Assembly (NCBI RefSeq): GCF_013426205.1
Contig: NC_089425.1
Location: 1,550,001-1,614,000 of the forward strand
DNA: 64,000 bases
Direction of reading: 5' to 3'
Source: Metarhizium brunneum
Taxonomy: Eukaryota > Ascomycota > Sordariomycetes > Hypocreales > Clavicipitaceae
Shown here: positions 56,844 to 64,000 of the stretch, piece after piece
Layout: each line of letters begins with the position of its first letter
Position numbering within the stretch: position 1 is the first letter of the stretch
The notes under the pieces: model-generated
What the model saw: only the letters and a program-made list of their open reading frames with translations
Told to the model about the DNA's origin: nothing
The model's database searches: none
Made by a program: the position numbers and the translations under genes

Positions 56844-59698
56844 AATCGGCAAGGAAAAAACGTTGTGTGTCTGGAGTAACGGTGTCTGAGTGGCCCGCAA
56901 CCATCTCAGCAGTCATTAGAGTGGACGGTTTTTTTTCAACGGCAGATAAAAAGCCTGGTTGGGACGAATTCATACTCGGTATTATACCATACCTTGGGAC
57001 CGGAATTGTGCTTTAGCATACGACAATGGAATGAAAGATCTTGAAACAATATCAAATTGCTCCTCTCGGCCTTGTGAATAGCGTCTCCTGTGATGGTCTA
57101 GTTGGACATTGGACGACTTGTAGTCATGTCTTCTGTACTACAGTCTGTGGCCAGAAGAATTTGACGACTCTTTGTTCCGCCATGACGACTAGCCTGATCG
57201 AATGCTTGTGACTCTCACTGTAGGCTATTATCTATCATCATATCAAGTATGAGATGTAGCTCGCTGTTGTACGAAGGCTCGCCTGGTAAGCTGTTGATGA
57301 TACTCATGACTGGTTAGACTAGGCGTCCACACACCTGCCATGTTCTGTATCAGAGCCTTAGTTATGGATGAGGCAGTTCCAGCTGCCTACTGCGGATCAC
57401 AGAATTTGTTCAATTGCATCATCCTCTGCTCCGTACAGGAACAGGCTTCAACGTTCGTGCCTGCCTCGGTTTATATGCCTGGGCAGGTAGTGGATCAGTC
57501 AGGGACAGGGAGTACGTCTCCATTCTAAGTACAATACTGTTCATCTCGCACGCTGAATAGACGCACCCTACAATATCGGCTGCACTGGAATAATCTCTGT
57601 AAAAGCTTCATGGAGCAGTAGTACCGGGGTCATGATGTGCGTTGTTGAAGGAGAGAAACCAGGTCCTGGGATTAGTCCTGAGCATCTACTCGGCATAGTA
57701 TTGAACAAAACGAATGAGCATCCGTAGAGCATGTATCTAAATGGAACAGTTGTTACTTGTGGGTTTCTTGACCAGAGACCACGCCTCGCTCAAGCACAGC
57801 TAGGTCTTGAGAGTTGCATCCCGTCGACATCACCCGGAGCGTTGTGTCGATGAGAAAGGTTTACTAGAATGAAGGTCAATAGAAAGTCAATTAGAGGAAG
57901 TGGTAGCGACAAAAGAGCGCAAGATCTATCGAATGCCGAAAGACGCCAGACAAGGCTATCACGGATTTCAATTGTCGGGTGTTCCGCTGGACGCTGGGTC
58001 AGCCGAACTTGATATTCCAGAACAGGGATTGCTCCACAGGGCAAATGAAGACAGGACGAGTAATGTCTTTATTTAGAGTGGGAGTAATGGCGCGCACTCC
58101 GTAGCATAGTCCATTTCAGCGAATGTCTCCTATTGTATTTTGCATCTTGAGTCGATTGGCGTCGGGGGTAGAGTGGAGGGTCCAAGGGAAAAACTTCAAG
58201 TTGAGCCTCGGAGGCTCCATGTGGCGGCTCGGATGCTACCATGCACGGGCATGTACTTGTCATGTACTCCTGTCGGCCCAAGGGACATGGACTCCATACT
58301 CCGTGTCTGCGATTGTTGTACGGAGTAATGCCCCATACTTTTACTCCGTACCTGGAGGACAACAAGATGACTGGAAAAAGTCAAGCCTGGTCTGGTTTGT
58401 TTTAGCCCAGGCTCGCCTCCCTGGGGCAACATTGAAGTTGTGGATACGGCCACGGGATGACAGTCGGTCATGGTGGTTCACCACTGTTCCTTATCCGAGT
58501 CGCACCGTCGCCACGAGCCGACGATGCAATTTGCGCGACTCACCTGGCTGGCCAAGGGACCAATGGCCAATGCAATTACTACATAGTTTCTCTCTTCATG
58601 TGCACATTATGCCACGATGCCATGGTTGATGCGTAGGAGGCATCAAGAAGAGGGGGCATGGCTGGGTCGAGGAGGACAAAGCCGAGTCATAGAGCAGTGG
58701 AAGAATCGACGGTCATGAGGTCCAGGCATCGTCACGCATAGACGTTGGCACCAGTGATGGATGGTAGGGCTCACAGTGGTGTTTGTGCAGTTCCGGTACT
58801 CCGTATCGCCGTAAGCAAAATCGAGACTTTGGAAGGGGCCCGATCCAGGAGTCTGGAATCTGGAGTAGGGGCATGGGGAACAGTAAAAGACCAGTGACTC
58901 TCTCTCACATGCGCGTTCCTTTAACCCAAGCATTGTCAATTGCCCAGCTCGCGATGGTTGGCACAGCCTGCGCTTCTTTTTTTTTAACAGCTGGACGTGG
59001 TTGGCCGGGGTCGCCCAGACAAGCAACTGGACCGTGTAGCCAGCCGTGAGGCTCCAGGCGTCTGGTCACAATCAAGGCCAGGTGTCTGAGAAAAAAGTTC
59101 GGGCTGAACCGGATCTCAGGCCTCGCGAGGCTCCATCTCTCGAGACAGGGACTTTACAACGTGAGATTCAAGTGACTTGAGGGACTTGAGGCGAGCGCCA
59201 GTGCAACCAGCCGCAGACCGTTGTATTTGGCAAGTACCTCTCGACCGCAGGCACGGCCAGGCCTGAGCCACAGCAATTCTCACAAGTACCTCCCAGGTAC
59301 AGCGCTTGTACCCCGTACCTCGGTGCCAGTACTTACTCCTTCGGGCCTGAGGCTGCCAAGAAGCACGAAGCGCGCTGTTGCCGTGGAAAACGAGCCAGCA
59401 CCCTGGGGTCAAGGGCGAGGGTACCTGGGAAGGTACGTAGCTGCATAGCGTAATTAGGGTACTCTCCTGGGTACCTGAGGATCCAACTGCTGGCTCTAGC
59501 GCCGTCCGGGTAGATTCGCTCAAAACCAGTCCCCGTCCAGGCTCCGCCGCAATTTTTTTCCTCTCCCCCCAAACCCGTCCGCCAGCCGGTGCAGAATTTA
59601 TTTCGCTCGACTGCCCGTACACCTTCCCTTTCCTTCTCTCCTTCATCCATCTCCCCTCAGTCCTTTGTCTTGTCTTCAGATAAAGTACAACCGTCAAA
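56844..59698. other. 2.9-kb gene-free stretch
   Basis: No supported gene. TACTCCGTA words occur near 58096, 58319, 58342 and 58797. The section 59280-59480 is rich in GGTACC/GTACCT words (CAGGTAC, GGGTACC), and the last 200 bases are the pyrimidine-rich leader of the ADP/ATP carrier gene. Frames such as 58123-58629 (plus) and 59116-59697 (minus) lack recognisable content. Confidence 0.4.
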
Positions 59699-61131
59699 AT
59701 GTCTGGTGAACAGCCTCAGAAGGTCTTGGGCATGCCGGTAAGCAACCCTGCCCCTTTCTGCGATTCCCCCCTTGGTCCGTGAAATGCCGCGCTTGCGATA
59801 GGGGTAGCCTGGGCAGAAATGCGGACGACCTTTGTGATATTCAATTGGGCGTCTACGATCAATTGAATAACCATGGCCCGGCCTTCATGTTGCGATTGTC
59901 GATGCGTCGTATCCGTTCCCTGCCGTCGCCTGCGCCGTCTCTCGTTTCGCTCAACGGCTATTCCGGGGCAGAAATTTTCATCGTCACATGGAATCAGACA
60001 TTGGCTAACCTATCATGTGTCCACAGCCCTTCGTGGCCGACTTCTTGAGTACGTTTCTACATTTAGAATTTGCGGACGCAAGCCGATGAGCGCTGTCACA
60101 ACAACTGTGGTCGTGCCGCCAAGTGCTTATCTCTTGCAAACACAAAGACATCCCACACTTCATACCTACAGATACTAATTGTCTCACAGTGGGTGGTGTC
60201 TCTGCCGCCGTCTCGAAGACCGCCGCTGCCCCCATCGAGCGTGTCAAGCTCCTGATCCAGAACCAGGATGAAATGATCAAGGCTGGTCGTCTTGATCGCC
60301 GCTACAATGGCATCACCGACTGCTTTAAGCGTACCATGGCTGATGAGGGTGTCATGTCCTTGTGGCGTGGCAACACTGCCAACGTCATCCGATACTTCCC
60401 TACTCAGGCTCTGAACTTCGCTTTCCGCGACAAGTTCAAGAAGATGTTCGGCTTCAAGAAGGAGCGTGATGGTTATGCCATGTGGATGGCCGGTAACTTG
60501 GCCTCTGGCGGTGTATGTTGAAACCTGATCCATTTTATTCTAGTCCAACTGCTGACAAAACTTGCAGGCTGCTGGTGCCACTTCTATGCTTTTCGTCTAC
60601 TCTCTGGATTATGCCCGTACCCGTCTTGCCAACGACGCCAAGTCCGCCAAGTCTGGTGGTGAGCGTCAGTTCAACGGCCTCGTCGATGTCTACCGCAAGA
60701 CCCTCGCCTCTGACGGTGTTGCCGGTCTGTACCGTGGTTTCATGCCCTCCGTCGCTGGTATCATTGTCTACCGTGGTCTGTACTTCGGCATGTACGACTC
60801 TATCAAGCCTGTTCTCCTGGTCGGTAACCTCGCCAACAACTTCCTTGCCTCTTTCATGCTCGGTTGGTGTGTCACCACTGGTGCCGGTATCGCTGCCTAC
60901 CCTCTGGACACCATCCGTCGTCGCATGATGATGACCTCTGGTGAGGCTGTCAAGTACAAGAACTCCCTCGATGCTGCCCGCCAGATCATTGCCAAGAACG
61001 GTGTCAAGTCCCTGTTTAACGGTGCCGGTGCCAACATTCTCCGTGGTGTTGCCGGTGCTGGTGTCCTGTCTATCTACGATCAGCTCCAGCTCATCCTCTT
61101 CGGAAAGGCCTTCAAGGGCGGCTCTGGTTAA
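59699..61131 (+). CDS. aac1: ADP/ATP carrier of the mitochondrial inner membrane
   Basis: Four exons: 59699-59737, 60027-60048, 60190-60512 and 60568-61131, giving 315 residues. It exchanges matrix ATP for cytosolic ADP. Exon 2 is only 22 bases; it is supported by exact frame continuity into [22 protein letters not shown]. The three mitochondrial-carrier repeats show P-x-D/E-x-x-[16 protein letters not shown] and PLDTIRRR. The nucleotide-carrier signature RRRMMM follows the third. Other marks are [19 protein letters not shown] and GVAGLYRGF. Introns of 289, 141 and 55 bases and strongly biased codons (GGT, GTC, ACC) point to very high expression. Confidence 0.97.
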
Positions 61132-61680
61132 ACAATTTTCCTTAATTCCTGTATAGACTAGTTTACGCTGGAGAGATGGGAGACTGGTTCGTAATCGGTG
61201 GGCTTGATGCGATGACTGCCGACAGATAAAAATGGAGATGTGGGCTCTGGCAGAGAGGGAAGTTGGGACAAAGAAAATGTTCCTTGTGTTTCTGTGCAAC
61301 AGATGCTCTTTGCGGGTTAGACTGGCATCGGCATGGCGTATTTGTCCTTCGGCTCTGCCGAGCTTTTTCTAGGTCGCTGTAATTTATACACCAATGCAAT
61401 TTCCCTTGATGTTACTACATATTTGCGTGGTTGTACTCGTGGTCACGGTTAATATTAAATCCTGGTTGCGCGTGAGTATAGTTTTCTATGACGTGGCATA
61501 TAACCAATTGCTCGCACTTCGGAGGGCCTGTTGATGACTAATGCTGTCACACTGGAGTCTAGACGCGTTTCTGTTTCAACATATTAATCGTGTCGCTACC
61601 CTCGGCAACGACTGATCTCAGTAGTGCCACCGTGTCTATGGCTCGTTCTTGGTTCACGGCTGCGACGACATTTTAGTTCC
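61132..61680. other. gene-free spacer
   Basis: 3' region of the carrier gene and promoter of mhf2. An AT-rich stretch around 61430-61470 is the likely terminator side. Nothing else seen. Confidence 0.45.
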
Positions 61681-62124
61681 ATGATGCCTCCAAGAGGATC
61701 TTCCACTCGCGGCCGAGGACGGCCCAAGGGTGCCACGGGCCGAAGTCAGTCGACTGAGACGGCATCCTCCGAAGCTAGCGATCCGTTCGAGTCTTCAGAC
61801 GACCAGGCCGAAGCCCAGGACGCACGAATTGATACCGATGACGCACCACCGCCCGAGAAATCGATACCCAGGGACCTACTGACCCGCATCTTGCATGAGT
61901 TCTTCGCTAAGGACTCTACAAGAATATCTCGTGATGCGAATGCGGCTGTTGGCAAATACATGGATATCTTTGTGAGAGAAGCTATTGCTAGAGCAGCTGT
62001 GGAGAAAAATGCCGGCTTCTTGGAGGTAAGTTTTGTCTACTGGCCCAGTACTCGGGTTCGACTGACGGTTTTGGAGGTGGACGATTTGGAAAAGATTGCA
62101 CCGCAACTGTTGCTGGATCTATGA
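61681..62124 (+). CDS. mhf2: CENP-X / MHF2 histone-fold protein
   Basis: Exons 61681-62025 and 62077-62124 join across a 51-base GTAAGT..GAG intron into 130 residues. With CENP-S (MHF1) it forms a histone-fold complex that binds DNA, works with the FANCM/Mph1/Fml1 helicase in repair and sits at the inner kinetochore. The fold covers about residues 60-130: IPRDLLTRILHEFF, DANAAVGKYMDIFVREAIARA and, after the splice, EVDDLEKIAPQLLLDL, the usual C-terminal end. The N-terminal 58 residues are disordered, with an AT-hook-like RGRGRPKG. ATG 61681 is followed by a second ATG at 61684. The intron is a multiple of three and free of stops, so an unspliced message would add 17 residues. Confidence 0.9.
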   Translation: MMPPRGSSTRGRGRPKGATGRSQSTETASSEASDPFESSDDQAEAQDARIDTDDAPPPEKSIPRDLLTRILHEFFAKDSTRISRDANAAVGKYMDIFVREAIARAAVEKNAGFLEVSFVYWPSTRVRLTVLEVDDLEKIAPQLLLDL

Positions 62125-64000
62125 ACTGTTGAAGTCCCTGCCCTGATGCAGGAGAGCGACTGATATTCTCTTCATGTTGGCTCTCAGTCATGCAGCACTC
62201 GCGCGGCGTTGCCAACCGTTACTGGTCGTCAAGTCCGTGGTCATTGACCAGGAGCATGAGGCAAACTTTTTTTGGCCGATTGATGCTTCAGCGGCGCTTT
62301 GAAGAATGGTGCGCCGTCAGCCATCTCGATTATGGGTTTTGTCCGGCTTTTGTTAGCCGCCTGATATCTGTTCACGGCTCGGAAGTAAAACGAGGCCTAA
62401 TACCGAATTCGTCCATTCCGTGTGCGACGCATGAGCCTTGAACGTCCTTCGTTAGGTATCGACAAGACATACTTATTGACGACAACGACAAAGATTTCGG
62501 CAAAAGCTGGCTCGCACGTAAGAGGGTGGAGCAGTACATGAGATAATCAATGGACATAAGAGTCGCAAGCATGTCATTGAAGGACGAGTAGACTGATTCA
62601 AAATGTGCTACTATTTTTGGGTTTTCTTGCGCCGCCCGTTTATTATTTCGGCATAATCGTTCCTAGCCTTGGGCGGCGGCCGCAAATCTCGAAACGCTTC
62701 GTCCCAACTTATTGGATCTTCTAATTGTACGCTGATCACTCAGACGCGTCATTGGGAGGAAGATGCTTAAGGACGAATGAACTACGGCAAATCGTGTTTG
62801 AGAGATAATTGATTATGATGGCGGTGTTTCTCCAGGCTCACCGCCGCTGTGGCTGGGTGTCTGAAACGACACTGTTCCGTCGGCGAAGCTCGAGGCGTTC
62901 TGTGTAGCAGTATCTACGTGGTTGAGGATTGGAGGCCTATTTAACGCGGGGTTGGTTCGCAAAGACGTCGGTTCTACGACGGAGGCAAGTGCGGGTATTC
63001 TGCGTATGATGACTGCATAGTTATACAGCTCTGTGAACAAGACTGCATGAATACACGTATTTTCCATTCTCCCAGATGAGCCAACATGTGGCAGATGGAG
63101 CAACGCAAGCCAGTCGTGATGGTTTCATGGAGTTCCAAGGCTTCAGTGTTCCTGTCATAATTACGGCAAGCCGCAAGCCAGGCCCACTGCGTCTCCGGGC
63201 CGCGACACCTCCGAGGCTGCGGCCAGTCGACTTCATCCAATCCACGGGCAGGCGCAGCATAACAACCTGCACTTCATATGCAAGAGATGATTTTCTTCAT
63301 ACTAGGTCGGCCGCCTTGGCCGCCTTGGCGTCTGCCGTCAGCCCAATTCCGGACAAATATTTTCATTTCGAAGGCTTACCCGTCTGGGCGTGATGGCTTT
63401 CGAACGTGCCTGATTCGTTAGGTGCGGCCACATGTGTCGCGTCGCAGCTGCGGTTCCTGACTCCTGCGGGACTGAAACCGGGGCCGTCTCGCGTCTGTCG
63501 GAGCCACTTCAACATGCGGCGCGCATCCGACATCAGACCTCCTTGGCAGAGCCTCACCATGGCCATGGACTTGTTCGGGCTCTGTGGTTCCGTGGCTGCT
63601 TCGAATCCCCAAGCGTTGCCAGCTGTTGTAGGGCCGTTGAATCGTGTCGCCAAGATGGGCAGCTGGTTTGTTCTGGATAAACGTGTTGAGACTCGTAGTG
63701 CAGCTCTAATACAGCCACAGGTCGATGGAAAATCAACCTGAATATGAATGATGCCCAACAGCTCAAGAAAAAGACAAGTTGCTGGTCGCTTCAAGGGGGG
63801 CTCTCGCAGAAACTACTGCAAGAGTAATGCCCGGTCAGAGGCGGCGCCATCACCACCATGCCTTCAATGTTACACTAGCCAAACACTTCTCAGCCTGACT
63901 ACTGCCGCCTTCAAACATGCCATAGGTCTTGTCTTCGCCCCTTCTCTGCCCGCCTCAACAGCCCCATGAGAAATCTGTCACTCTCCCATTCCGAGACAGG
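62125..64000. other. right-end stretch without a firm gene
   Basis: Many overlapping short frames on both strands, none recognisable. The best candidate (62813-63103, minus) is listed separately. A GCCGCCTTG word is repeated at 63310-63330. A gene crossing the right edge cannot be excluded. Confidence 0.35.
62813..63103 (-). CDS. possible C-terminal exon of an unidentified protein
   Basis: A minus-strand frame ends at TAA 62813. Its last 65 codons have a varied, protein-like composition (an Ile/Arg/Ala helix, then NRPPILNHVD and a Ser/Gly/Pro-rich tail). Upstream exons may lie in other frames up to about 63270, but I could not fix a splice set or family. It may be chance. Confidence 0.2.
   Translation of the reverse strand: MLHLPHVGSSGRMENTCIHAVLFTELYNYAVIIRRIPALASVVEPTSLRTNPALNRPPILNHVDTATQNASSFADGTVSFQTPSHSGGEPGETPPS

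Noticed and set aside
60535..61299. 254-codon minus-strand frame over the ADP/ATP carrier
   Set aside because: Shadow created by biased codons; Thr/Val/Asp-rich with no recognisable content.
1..64000. CRISPR arrays, rRNA genes, prophage or integrase modules
   Set aside because: None are visible; introns and gene content show a eukaryotic nuclear region. The short direct repeats are simple tandem repeats without unique spacers.

Overview
This window is nuclear DNA of a filamentous ascomycete. The intergenic style, gene content and short introns fit Pezizomycotina, most likely a sordariomycete of the Hypocreales; that placement is an inference. Introns are mostly 47-145 bases, with GT..AG ends and CTAAC-like branch points. 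The genes include an Old Yellow Enzyme homologue, an RCO3-like sugar transporter and an Egh16/MAS3-type secreted protein. There is no sign of operons, CRISPR, phage or rDNA.

Layout. Positions 1-6.5 kb are an AT-richer, repeat-scarred accessory stretch. It holds the end of a coiled-coil gene running off the left edge, a three-exon gene of unknown function (1449-2698, minus), a decayed type-B carboxylesterase fragment, an RRM-protein gene broken by an in-frame TAG, a 23-base tandem repeat and a compact tRNA-like fold. From 6.7 to 26.9 kb are ordinary genes: an NADH:flavin oxidoreductase, a C-5 sterol desaturase (erg3), a sugar transporter or sensor, a LYR-motif protein, frataxin, the AP-3 sigma subunit, a small mitochondrial membrane protein, an APH-type kinase-like protein and cytosolic leucyl-tRNA synthetase. 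From 26.9 to 44.8 kb the window is gene-sparse and rich in the dispersed 9-mer TACTCCGTA. It carries small secreted or anchored proteins (31.6, 39.2 and 41.8 kb, plus a doubtful cysteine-rich one at 38.2 kb), diphthamide factor DPH3 and a peroxisomal ABC half-transporter. From 44.8 to 62.1 kb come a DOCK-family Rho/Rac exchange factor, a GNAT acetyltransferase, the divergent ribosomal protein pair S5/S25, the ADP/ATP carrier and the histone-fold protein CENP-X/MHF2. The last 1.9 kb has no gene I can name.

How the genes relate. Most are independent housekeeping genes. Three themes recur: mitochondria (frataxin, LYR protein, ADP/ATP carrier, small membrane protein), translation (LeuRS, S5, S25, DPH3 acting on eEF2) and the cell surface or host interface (Egh16-like protein, GPI-type protein, Kex2-processed secreted protein). 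The RPS5/RPS25 pair shares a 383-base divergent promoter. The most unusual loci are the unknown gene at 1449-2698, the stop-interrupted RRM gene and the tRNA-like element at 5.7 kb. All exon boundaries were read by eye from splice signals and frame continuity; no similarity search was run.
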